From NCBI RefSeq assembly GCF_900108315.1, contig NZ_FNVB01000004.1, forward strand, positions 186,001 to 250,000: DNA of 64,000 nucleotides, given 5' to 3'. Shown here one piece after another: positions 57,304 to 64,000 of the stretch. The notes under the pieces are model-generated. The model saw only the letters and a list, made by a program, of their open reading frames with translations, searched no databases and had not been told where the DNA came from. Numbering within the stretch: position 1 is the first letter of the stretch; every line of letters starts with the position of its first letter. Source of the DNA: Saccharopolyspora kobensis (GTDB lineage Bacteria > Actinomycetota > Actinomycetes > Mycobacteriales > Pseudonocardiaceae). Both the position numbers and the translations under genes were made by a program.

Positions 57304-58416
57304 ATGTCTGCGACCTCCCTGCCACTCGTCTTCGACGCCCCGCGCCGCGGTATGCCCCCGCGGCACCTCGCCGACCTCTCCGCCGACGAACGGAAGGCCG
57401 CCGTCGTCGAGCTGGGGGAGAAGCCGTTCCGCGCCAAGCAGCTGGCGCACCACTACTTCGGCAGGCTCAACGCCGATGTCGAGTCGATGACCGACATCCC
57501 GGCGGCCAGCCGCGCCAAGCTCGGCGAGAGCCTGCTGCCGCCGCTGCTCACCGAGATCCGCCACCTGATGACCGACGACGGCACGACCCGCAAGTCGCTG
57601 TGGCGCGCGCACGACGGCACGCTCGTGGAGAGCGTGCTGATGCGCTACCCGGACCGCGCCACCGTCTGCATCTCCAGCCAGGCGGGCTGCGGCATGGCCT
57701 GCCCGTTCTGCGCCACCGGCCAGGGCGGTCTGCAGCGCAACCTGTCGACGGCCGAGATCGTCGACCAGGTGCGCTCGGCGGCCGCCGCGATGCGCGACGG
57801 CGAGGTCCCCGGCGGCCCCGGGCGGCTGTCGAACGTGGTCTTCATGGGCATGGGCGAGCCGCTGGCGAACTACCGCCGCGTGATCAACGCCGTGCACCGC
57901 ATCTGCGACCCGGCGCCGGAGGGCCTGGGCCTCTCGCAGCGCTCGGTGACCGTCTCGACGGTGGGCCTGGTCCCGGCGATCAAGAAGATGACGGCGGAGA
58001 ACCTGAACGTGACGCTGGCGGTGTCGCTGCACACGCCGGACGACGAGCTGCGCGACACGCTGGTGCCGGTGAACAACCGCTGGAACGTCGCCGAGGTCCT
58101 GGAAGCCGCGCGCGGCTACGCCGACCACACCGGCCGCCGGGTGTCGATCGAGTACGCGCTGATCCGCGACGTCAACGACCAGCCGTGGCGCGCGGACCTG
58201 CTGGGCAAGCTCCTGCACAAGCACCTCGGCCAGTTCGCGCACGTCAACCTGATCCCGCTGAACCCGACGCCGGGCAGCAAGTGGGACGCCAGCCCGAAGC
58301 CGGTGGAGCGCGAGTTCGTCCGCCGCGTCCGCGACGCGGGAGTTTCCTGCACGGTCCGCGACACCCGAGGCCAGGAGATCGCCGCGGCCTGCGGCCAGCT
58401 CGCCGCCGAGGAGTGA
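57304..58416 (+). CDS. rlmN: RlmN, 23S rRNA/tRNA adenine-C2 methyltransferase
   Basis: This 370-aa radical SAM enzyme methylates A2503 of 23S rRNA and A37 of some tRNAs. It shows the CxxxCxxC cluster in [68 protein letters not shown], and a C-terminal resolving Cys in [23 protein letters not shown] 57304 is chosen; ATG 57292 is possible. It is divergent from the metal ABC operon. In other actinobacteria it follows cdsA, so the genes in between are insertions. Confidence 0.95.
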   Translation: MSATSLPLVFDAPRRGMPPRHLADLSADERKAAVVELGEKPFRAKQLAHHYFGRLNADVESMTDIPAASRAKLGESLLPPLLTEIRHLMTDDGTTRKSLWRAHDGTLVESVLMRYPDRATVCISSQAGCGMACPFCATGQGGLQRNLSTAEIVDQVRSAAAAMRDGEVPGGPGRLSNVVFMGMGEPLANYRRVINAVHRICDPAPEGLGLSQRSVTVSTVGLVPAIKKMTAENLNVTLAVSLHTPDDELRDTLVPVNNRWNVAEVLEAARGYADHTGRRVSIEYALIRDVNDQPWRADLLGKLLHKHLGQFAHVNLIPLNPTPGSKWDASPKPVEREFVRRVRDAGVSCTVRDTRGQEIAAACGQLAAEE

Positions 58417-58656
58417 TTCGCGCGGGGCCGGTGGGCCTCGTGTGAACGCAATGAACAAAAGGGTGACCTCTGGTCGTCCGGTGCTCCATGATCGCGCTGC
58501 TGGACGCGACCCGGTCATCGAGGACTTCTTCGCGCGGTACCGCGGCACCGCTCCAGACCTGGACCTACGTCCGAAGTGGACGGAGGTCCGAGCCCGGCCG
58601 GTGCGCGTCGCGAACCGCCCCCCGAGCGGCGCGCACCGGTTGTGCGGCGGCGGTCG

Positions 58657-58869
58657 TCATTCGACGACCGCTGGTTTGCCGAGCAACGCCTCGGCGACCG
58701 GTGCGCCGGGCAGGACCGCCGGGCGCATCTCGACGACGATCTGCCCGTCGTCCTCGTAGGCCACCAGCGGCATCCCGGGTTCGATCCCGGCGGCCCGCAT
58801 GATCGCCCGCGGGAGGGTGATGCGCATTTCCCCGTCTGCGGTGATCTCTGTGCACTCCGCGTGTCTCAC
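58657..58869 (-). CDS. AbrB/MazE-type antitoxin-like protein, solitary
   Basis: This 70-aa swapped-hairpin AbrB protein reads CTEITADGEMRITLPRAIMR, AAGIEPGMPLVAYEDDGQIV and VEMRP, the fold of VapB/PrlF-type antitoxins. The tail is short (ending GKPAVVE). A toxin gene would be expected just downstream on the minus strand, but that region (58417-58656) shows only a 31-codon frame with no PIN-like sequence. The antitoxin is therefore solitary, or its toxin has been lost. GTG start without a clear ribosome site. Confidence 0.65.
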   Translation of the reverse strand: MRHAECTEITADGEMRITLPRAIMRAAGIEPGMPLVAYEDDGQIVVEMRPAVLPGAPVAEALLGKPAVVE

Positions 58870-59055
58870 GAGCGAAATGCTGGTCCCAGCCGCGATGGTG
58901 GATCAAGCTCCGTCACACCCCTGTGGAGTTACTCCGCACGCCGACCGGTGGCGGCGCGCGGATCTGCTGGTCCCAGCGGTCGGCCGGTGAACCACCAGTC
59001 TCCAGGGGCCGGCTGGCATGTTGACCGGAGCGATATCACGAAGCGTGATGTGCGC

Positions 59056-59432
59056 TCAGCGCAGCAGTTCGATGGACGCTCCGGCGTGAGCGTCTCGCCA
59101 CGCTTCGTTCGCTGTGAGAACCGGGACGTTGAGCCGGATGGCCAACGCGAGGCAGGCCCGATCTCCCAGGGACAATCCGGCGACGTGCGTGCCCACAGCT
59201 CGCCGGCCAGCAGCGCATCTTCGGCGGTGAACGGCTCGACTGCCACACCGAGGGTGCGCAAGCGGTTGCACGTGCGTTCGGCATCCGCTCCGTTCTGCGT
59301 CAGCTTCTGGGCGAGCTCCGACCAGTTCACCGTCGACATCGTCGCTGTGCTGATGACCGCGTCCACCTTGTCCGCGCCGGTTTCGTCGTGCAGCCAAGCC
59401 AAGATCGCCGATGTGTCGAGCACCGTGGTCAA
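59056..59432 (-). pseudogene. PIN-domain (VapC-type) toxin, frameshifted
   Basis: Read on the minus strand from TTG 59432: TTVLDTSAILAWLHDETGAD with the first catalytic Asp, then STVNWSELAQKLTQNGADAE with the conserved Glu, then AGELWARTSP. After about 59181-59200 the frame becomes meaningless, while the adjacent frame supplies the proper PIN C-terminus, AGLSLGDRACLALAIRLNVP followed by VLTANEAWRD, ending ASIELLR at 59056. One single-base indel separates the halves, so no intact toxin is made unless the sequence is wrong. The TTG overlaps the expected end of the antitoxin (TTGA). Confidence 0.7.
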
Positions 59433-59709
59433 CGGCGGCCTCCGGTGGACTCCTCGGTCTCGGCGGCGGCCGCTGCACGGCGATCCGCGATCAGCTCGTC
59501 CACGGCCGATCCACGTCCGTGCCAAGCTGCTGCGACGTCACGTCGGATTCGCGCGTTTCGATCACCACGCGGCCGTCCTGGACGTAGACCGCGAGTGGTG
59601 TGCCCGGCTCGATCCCCGCAGCGCGCCTGATCGATGCAGGGATGGTTACCCGGCCTTGTCCGTTGGCCGTGATCTCAGTGCGGGTCCCACGTTCGTCAGC
59701 CAGCGCCAT
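59429..59709 (-). pseudogene. AbrB-type antitoxin partner, frameshifted
   Basis: ATG 59709 opens MALADERGTRTEITANGQGR, VTIPASIRRAAGIEPGTPL and AVYVQDGRVVIETR, an AbrB/VapB DNA-binding half. The opened frame then stops at 59491 after DVDRPWTS. In the next frame, from about 59550, the sequence RRDVAAAWHGRGSAVDELIA then DRRAAAAAE is the typical toxin-binding tail of such antitoxins, ending at TGA 59429-59431 with a four-base overlap to the toxin TTG. This implies one indel near 59540-59555. The unshifted product (72 aa) would lack the toxin-neutralising tail. Confidence 0.65.
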
Positions 59710-59786
59710 GCCGCCAGCATGGATGACGAGCGGGTGCGGCAAGGCCGGAAATTTTCGGAGGTGCATGATTCGGGACTGGTTCTCAT

Positions 59787-61103
59787 TCAGCTCGTGTGCT
59801 CGCGGATGGCCCGCTCCAGGACTTCGAGGCCTTCGATCAGGAGGGCGTGGTCGATGACCAGGGGCGGGAGCAGGCGGATCACGTTGCCGTAGGTGCCGCA
59901 GGTGAGGATCACGACTCCGCGCGCGTGGCAGGTCTCGGCGATCCTGGTGGTCAGCTCCGGGTCCGGTTCGGTCGTGCCCGGCTTGACGAACTCGATGCCG
60001 ATCATCGCGCCGCGGCCGCGCACGTCGAGGATCGCTTCGGTGTTCAGGGCCCGCAGGCGGGGTAGCACCAGGTCGCCGATGGCGCGCGCGGCGGCGGCCA
60101 GGTCTCGCTCGCGCATCGCGCGGATCGCGCCGAGGGCGCCCGCGCAGGCGATCGGGTTGCCGCCGTAGGTGCCGCCGAGGCTGCTCGGCGGCATGGCGTC
60201 CATCAGCTCGGCGCGACCGGTGACCGCCGCCAGCGGCAGGCCGCCCGCGATGCCCTTGGCGGTGGTGATCAGGTCCGGCACCACGTTCTCGTGGTCGCAG
60301 GCGAACCAGGCGCCGGTGCGGCAGAAGCCGGTCTGGATCTCGTCGGCGATGAACAGCACGCCGTTGTCGGCGCACCACTTCGCGATCGCGGGCAGGAATC
60401 CCGGTGCGGGCTCGATGAAGCCGCCCTCGCCCTGGATCGGCTCGATCAGCACCGCGGCGACCTGGTCGGCGCCCAGCTGCTTGTCGATCCGCTCGATGGC
60501 CTCGCGCGCGACCTGCTCGCCGGGGCGGCCGTCGCGCGCGGGGTAGGACATCGGCACCCGGTAGACCTCCGGGGCGAACGGGCCGAAACCGTGCTTGTAC
60601 GGAACGGACTTCGCGGTCAGCGCCATGGTGAGGTTGGTGCGGCCGTGGTAGGCGTGGTCGAAGGCCACGATCGCCGGGCGCCCGGTGGCCCGGCGGGCGA
60701 TCTTGACCGCGTTCTCCACCGCCTCGGCGCCGGAGTTGAACAGCGCGCTGCGCTTCTCGTGGTCGCCGGGCGTCAGCGCGGCGAGCTCCTCGCAGACCTG
60801 CAGGTAGTTCTCGTAGGGCGTCACCATGAAGCAGGTGTGGGTGAACTCGGCGACCTGACGCCGCACCGGCTCGACGACCTCCGGTGCGGCGTTGCCCACG
60901 TTGGTCACCGCGATGCCCGAGCCGAGGTCGATCAGCGAGTTGCCGTCGACGTCGTGCAGCACCCCGCCCGCGGCCTCGGTGATGTAGACGGGTAGCACGC
61001 TGGCCACCCCGCCTGCCACCGTCGCGGCGCGGCGCCGCTGCAGTTCGCGGGAGTTCGGTCCGGGGATCTCGGTGCGCAGAACGCGCGCCTGGGCGGTGGT
61101 CAC
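59787..61103 (-). CDS. gabT: 4-aminobutyrate aminotransferase
   Basis: This 438-aa class III PLP aminotransferase converts GABA and 2-oxoglutarate to succinate semialdehyde and glutamate. Key features: SGIAVTNVGNAAPEVVEPV, NSGAEAVENAVKIAR, AFDHAYHGRTNLTM, LIEPIQGEGGFI, LFIADEIQTGFCRTG and the PLP Lys in LITTAKGIAGGLPLAAV; it ends LVIDHALLIEGLEVLERAIR. AGGAGGCTCC directly before GTG 61103 fixes the start. In related genomes gabT lies divergent from pucR; here a two-gene cassette sits between them. Confidence 0.93.
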   Translation of the reverse strand: MTTAQARVLRTEIPGPNSRELQRRRAATVAGGVASVLPVYITEAAGGVLHDVDGNSLIDLGSGIAVTNVGNAAPEVVEPVRRQVAEFTHTCFMVTPYENYLQVCEELAALTPGDHEKRSALFNSGAEAVENAVKIARRATGRPAIVAFDHAYHGRTNLTMALTAKSVPYKHGFGPFAPEVYRVPMSYPARDGRPGEQVAREAIERIDKQLGADQVAAVLIEPIQGEGGFIEPAPGFLPAIAKWCADNGVLFIADEIQTGFCRTGAWFACDHENVVPDLITTAKGIAGGLPLAAVTGRAELMDAMPPSSLGGTYGGNPIACAGALGAIRAMRERDLAAAARAIGDLVLPRLRALNTEAILDVRGRGAMIGIEFVKPGTTEPDPELTTRIAETCHARGVVILTCGTYGNVIRLLPPLVIDHALLIEGLEVLERAIREHTS

Positions 61104-61148
61104 GGAGCCTCCTGGTCGTGTCGTACTGGGACCAGGCTCGGTGGGAAG

Positions 61149-61215
61149 CGCCGAACCGAACAGGTGCCGTTCTGGTTGGCCCACGTGTGGGGATTGGACA
61201 CAATGTCAGGCGGTG
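61149..61215 (+). repeat. direct repeat copy 1, gabT side
   Basis: These 67 bp align without gaps to 62604-62670 at about 56 of 67 identical bases, including TTCTGGTTGG and GGGGATTGGACAC. Each copy contains GACA-N3-TGTC (61197-61207 here). The two copies flank the membrane-protein/TetR pair. They may be duplicated halves of the original gabT-pucR intergenic region, or two PucR-type binding sites. Confidence 0.75.
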
Positions 61216-61814
61216 GCCGACGTTCCCCGCGACCCGCCGCGCCCGTCACTCTGCTTCCGCAGCACGATGCTCAGGCGGATGGCGGAGATGAGGAAGAACA
61301 GTCCGCCGAGGGTTGCGTAACCGGCCAGGCCGACGATGTCGCCGTTGCCCTGCAGCGCCTGAGCCAGGAAGGACGCCCCGGCCAGGACTGAAATGCCGCC
61401 GCTGAGGATCTGCGGCACCTGGCCTCCGGAACGTCGCTGCCGGACGGCGGCCAGGAGCTGGGGGATGCCGGATCCCACGGCCCACGCACCCCAGACCCCG
61501 AGTGCGGCGGGGACGGACACCGTCGATGCCACGCTGAGCGCGATGGCGACGATGGCGCTGACGGCCACGTTGACCCACTCCGCCGTCCGCGCGCCGGGCG
61601 CGCGGTGCGGAGATCGCAGTTGCCGCAGGACGGCGGCCGCGTCGAAGAGCGGATAGATGACCACGAGGGCGGTGAGCACCGGCCCCGCGGCCGTCGAGGT
61701 CGCGAACAGCAGTCCTGCCCAGACGACGGCGAACGCGAAGCGCACGAAGTACAGGCGGCGCAGCGCCGAGCTGAACGCAGGCGCGAGGCTCGAGTCGATG
61801 GCGGAGGTGGTCAT
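61206..61814 (-). CDS. multi-pass membrane protein (DUF308-like), likely TetR-controlled
   Basis: This 202-aa protein has about six hydrophobic segments (RFAFAVVWAGLLFATSTAAG, LTALVVIYPLFDAAAVL, VNVAVSAIVAIALSVAST, ALGVWGAWAVGSGIPQLLAA, GGISVLAGASFLAQAL, VGLAGYATLGGLFFLISAIR), the repeating pattern of short DUF308/HdeD-type membrane proteins. AAAGGA upstream of ATG 61814. It is divergent from the TetR gene with a palindrome between them, the standard layout for a TetR target. The function is unknown. Confidence 0.7.
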   Translation of the reverse strand: MTTSAIDSSLAPAFSSALRRLYFVRFAFAVVWAGLLFATSTAAGPVLTALVVIYPLFDAAAVLRQLRSPHRAPGARTAEWVNVAVSAIVAIALSVASTVSVPAALGVWGAWAVGSGIPQLLAAVRQRRSGGQVPQILSGGISVLAGASFLAQALQGNGDIVGLAGYATLGGLFFLISAIRLSIVLRKQSDGRGGSRGTSATA

Positions 61815-61914
61815 GGAAATTCCTTTCGCTGGGGTTCGCGGGCTCAGCCGAGGGCGGTCGTGACGAAGGCGGGCACGTTTCCGCGCGCGGTGAGGCCCAC
61901 CTCGGCCGTCCGAC

Positions 61915-61936
61915 GTAGAGTTACTAGTTCGTCTAC
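61915..61936. promoter_or_regulatory. TetR operator candidate
   Basis: GTAGAGTTACTAGTTCGTCTAC is a 22-bp imperfect palindrome (GTAGA and ACTAGT and TCTAC symmetric), between the divergent membrane-protein and TetR genes. The spacing and AT-rich core suit a TetR dimer. Confidence 0.55.
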
Positions 61937-61999
61937 ATCGCATAACCTAGACTGCCACTCGGTGTCGGCGCAACGGCCGGGCCGGAGTGGAAGGACGAC

Positions 62000-62587
62000 A
62001 TGCACACCGACAGCACGGAACCGGTGACTCGCACCTCGTCGGGCTCCGCTACCCGGGCGCGGATCCTCGGCGCCGCGAACGAGCTGTTCTACTCCCACGG
62101 CATCCGCGCGACGAGCGCCGACCGCATCATCGAGAAGGTCGGCATCACGAAGGTCACCTTCTACCGCCACTTCCGCACCAAGAGCGAGCTGGTGGTCGCC
62201 TACTTGGAGGAGCAGGCCGCCGCGGAGCGAGCGTGGATGCAGAGCGTGCGCCGTGAGGGCGACCCGGTGGGGACGTTGCGGGCGCTGGCCGCCGACATCG
62301 GCACCGCGAGCTGCCGCCCGGGATTCCGGGGGTGCGCGTTCATCAACGCTGCGTCGGAGTTCGCCGACCCCGATGACCCGGTCCGCCGCGCCGTCGACGC
62401 GCACCGCCGGTGGATGCGCGAAGAATTCGCCGAAGTCGCCGCGGAAGCTGGGGTGAGCGACGTCGACTCCACGTCGAGGCAGCTGATGATCCTCCGGGAC
62501 GGAGCGATGGTGAACGGGTACCTCGACGACCCGAAGCCCATCGACGAGTCGCTCGCCGCCGCGTTCATCTCGGTCATCGGGCGGTGA
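62000..62587 (+). CDS. TetR/AcrR-family transcriptional regulator
   Basis: This 195-aa repressor has the N-terminal helix-turn-helix ATRARILGAANELFYSHGIR, ATSADRIIEKVGITKVTFYR and HFRTKSELVVAYL, then a helical ligand domain with Cys residues (GTASCRPGFRGCAFINAASE). GGAAGGACGAC precedes the ATG. It is divergent from, and probably represses, the membrane protein at 61206. The pair is flanked by direct repeats, suggesting that it moved as a unit. Confidence 0.9.
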   Translation: MHTDSTEPVTRTSSGSATRARILGAANELFYSHGIRATSADRIIEKVGITKVTFYRHFRTKSELVVAYLEEQAAAERAWMQSVRREGDPVGTLRALAADIGTASCRPGFRGCAFINAASEFADPDDPVRRAVDAHRRWMREEFAEVAAEAGVSDVDSTSRQLMILRDGAMVNGYLDDPKPIDESLAAAFISVIGR

Positions 62588-62603
62588 CGGCCTCCGGGTG
62601 AGG

Positions 62604-62670
62604 CGCCGATCCGGGCAGGTGGCGTTCTGGTTGGCTCAGTTGCGGGGATTGGACACGATGTCGGGAGGTG
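62604..62670 (+). repeat. direct repeat copy 2, pucR side
   Basis: Second copy of the 67-bp repeat described at 61149-61215, ending right before the pucR start. It also carries GACA-N3-TGTC (62652-62662), and its last bases (GGGAGG) supply the pucR ribosome site. Confidence 0.75.
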
Positions 62671-62674
62671 ACCG

Positions 62675-64000
62675 GTGCCGTTGACGTTGCGCGACCTGGT
62701 CGCGGGCACCGCGCTGGGCCTCACCGCGCGCGCCGGGGAGCAGGCGTTGGACCGGCCGATCGCCTGGGTGCACACCAGCGAGCTGGCCGATCCGGCGCCG
62801 TTCTTGGAGGGCGGCGAGCTGCTGCTCACCACCGGGCTCGCGCTGGGCGCCGCAGACTGCGCGGTGCTGGTGGAGCGGCTGACCTCGGTGGGTGCCGCCG
62901 GGCTGGGTTTCGGCGTCGGGCTGAGCCACCAGGAGATCCCCGCCGAGCTGGTGGGCGCTGCCGAGCGCGCCGGGCTGCCGCTGCTGGAAGTGCCGCGCCC
63001 GACGCCGTTCATCGCGATCAGCAAAGCGGTTTCGCACGCCGTTGCCGCCGACGAGTACGCGAGCCTGCGGCGGACGAGCCGCGCGCAGCACGAGCTCGCG
63101 CAGGCGGCGGGCACGACCAACGGGATCAACGCGCTGGTGCGCAAGCTCGCGCGACTGCTCGACGCCTGGGTGCTGCTGCTCGACCCCAGCGGGCGGCTGC
63201 TGCACAGCGCACCGGTCGCCGCCGGTTCGCGGCTGCGGCAGTTGACGTCCGAAGTGGACAAGATGCGCGCGAAGCGGGGCTTGGCCGCAGCCGGTTTCCC
63301 GCTCGGTGACCAGGAAGTGAGCATGCAGGCGCTGGGCGGTCGGGCGCGCGGTTTCCTCGTCGTGGGCCGCGACGGGCCCTTCGCCACCACCGACCACCAC
63401 GTGATCAACTCGGCCGCTTCGCTGCTGACGCTCGCGCTGGAGCAGGTCGAGGCGCTGGGTTCGGCGCGCCGGCGGCTGCGGTCGGGTTTCCTGGAGCTGA
63501 TGCTGCGCGGCGAACCGGTGCGGGACGTGCTCGGGGATCTGCACGCCGAACTCCCGCCGGAGCCGTTCCGGGTGGTGGTGCTGCTCGGGGCGCGCGATCG
63601 CGACGAGCTGGTGGCCAGGTTGGCTGCCGACCAGCCGAGCGCGCCCGTCTACCTGGCCGAGCGCGGAGACGCGGTGGTGGGACTGGTCGCCGACGACGCG
63701 CTTGACTGGCTCACCGGCCAATCCGGACTCGCCGTCGGCGTGTCCGAACCGAGCACCGCGGCCGGGCTCGCCGAAGGACTGCGGCAGGCCGAGCAGGCCG
63801 CGCAGGTGGCCAAGCGCGGTGACGTCGCGGTGCGGTTCTCCGAGCTGGCGGGGCGCGGATTGCTCGACCTGGTGCCCGCAGGCGACGCGCAGGCCTTCGC
63901 CGAGGCAGTGCTCGCTCCGTTGCGGGATCAGGAGGTGCTGCTGCGGTCGTTGCAGGCCTGGCTGGCGCACCACGGCCAGTGGGATCCGGCGGCCAGCCGA
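62675..64000 (+). CDS. PucR-family regulator, 3' end outside the window
   Basis: 442 codons are visible with no stop. The N-terminal PucR domain reads LTLRDLVAGTALGLTARAGE, AWVHTSELADPAPFLEGGEL and LLTTGLALG. A second, GGDEF-like/CdaR-type region follows (about 270-400; RVVVLLGARDRDELVARL, LAVGVSEPSTAAGLAEGLRQ). The C-terminal helix-turn-helix is only beginning (LLRSLQAWLAHHGQWDPAAS). GGGAGG seven bases before GTG 62675. Such regulators typically control purine or GABA catabolism; gabT is close and divergent. Confidence 0.92.
   Translation, partial: MPLTLRDLVAGTALGLTARAGEQALDRPIAWVHTSELADPAPFLEGGELLLTTGLALGAADCAVLVERLTSVGAAGLGFGVGLSHQEIPAELVGAAERAGLPLLEVPRPTPFIAISKAVSHAVAADEYASLRRTSRAQHELAQAAGTTNGINALVRKLARLLDAWVLLLDPSGRLLHSAPVAAGSRLRQLTSEVDKMRAKRGLAAAGFPLGDQEVSMQALGGRARGFLVVGRDGPFATTDHHVINSAASLLTLALEQVEALGSARRRLRSGFLELMLRGEPVRDVLGDLHAELPPEPFRVVVLLGARDRDELVARLAADQPSAPVYLAERGDAVVGLVADDALDWLTGQSGLAVGVSEPSTAAGLAEGLRQAEQAAQVAKRGDVAVRFSELAGRGLLDLVPAGDAQAFAEAVLAPLRDQEVLLRSLQAWLAHHGQWDPAASR

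Noticed and set aside
58442-58759. Plus-strand ORF of 105 codons after rlmN
   Set aside because: Mixed codon third positions, partly antisense to the AbrB gene, and no recognisable domain.

Overview
The window is a 64 kb chromosomal segment of a high-GC actinomycete. Very high G/C at third codon positions, many GTG starts, GTGA/ATGA gene overlaps, a WhiG sigma factor, ESX-associated EspG/PPE-type proteins, DUF2469 and GlnR-type nitrogen control together point to the Pseudonocardiaceae, probably Saccharopolyspora or a close relative. This placement is inferred from gene content and was not tested by a database search.

Layout. 1-3511: end of a kdp potassium operon (kdpC tail, kdpD, kdpE). 3512-6390: a visibly AT-richer island with a NACHT/NLR-like membrane NTPase that has an amyloid-signalling-like motif at its N-terminus, plus two candidate tiny ORFs. 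6391-9452: an orphan ESX-associated cassette (small helical protein with a YxxxD motif, DUF3558-type lipoprotein, PPE-like protein, EspG-like chaperone). 9520-11263: nucleoside-kinase-like protein, a coupled pair of small genes, acylphosphatase. 11502-21409: smc, secreted ricin-type lectin, small zinc-finger membrane protein, Pro/Gln-rich membrane protein, Na+/solute symporter with anmK, ftsY. 21517-25349: macro-domain protein, membrane proteins (one frameshifted), GntR/MFS pair. 25481-27282: GlnR box, amtB, glnK.

27718-50525 follows the conserved actinobacterial order known from Mycobacterium and Streptomyces: (amtB-glnK), ffh, amidohydrolase, rpsP, khpA, rimM, trmD, rplS, lepB, rnhB, DUF2469, yraN, comM/yifB, dprA, xerC, whiG, M23 peptidase, rpsB, tsf, pyrH, frr, cdsA, later rlmN. 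glnD, normally next to glnK, is absent here. Two CPBP proteases, a P-loop protein and a DEAD-box helicase are lineage-specific additions. Many intrinsic terminators separate these units.

51571-64000 is more accessory: methyltransferase, VOC protein, a manganese/zinc ABC transporter operon with its own DtxR/MntR-type regulator, rlmN, a lone AbrB-type antitoxin, an AbrB/PIN toxin-antitoxin module in which both genes look frameshifted, a GABA transaminase, a TetR/membrane-protein pair flanked by about 67-bp direct repeats, and a PucR regulator running off the end.

No rRNA, tRNA, CRISPR array or insertion sequence was recognised. The most interesting points are the NLR with its RHIM/BASS-like motif, the two pairs of DnaA boxes with identical 19-bp spacing, the direct repeats around the TetR cassette, the doubly frameshifted toxin-antitoxin locus, a run of hairpins after glnK, and a locally frame-scrambled segment inside smc.
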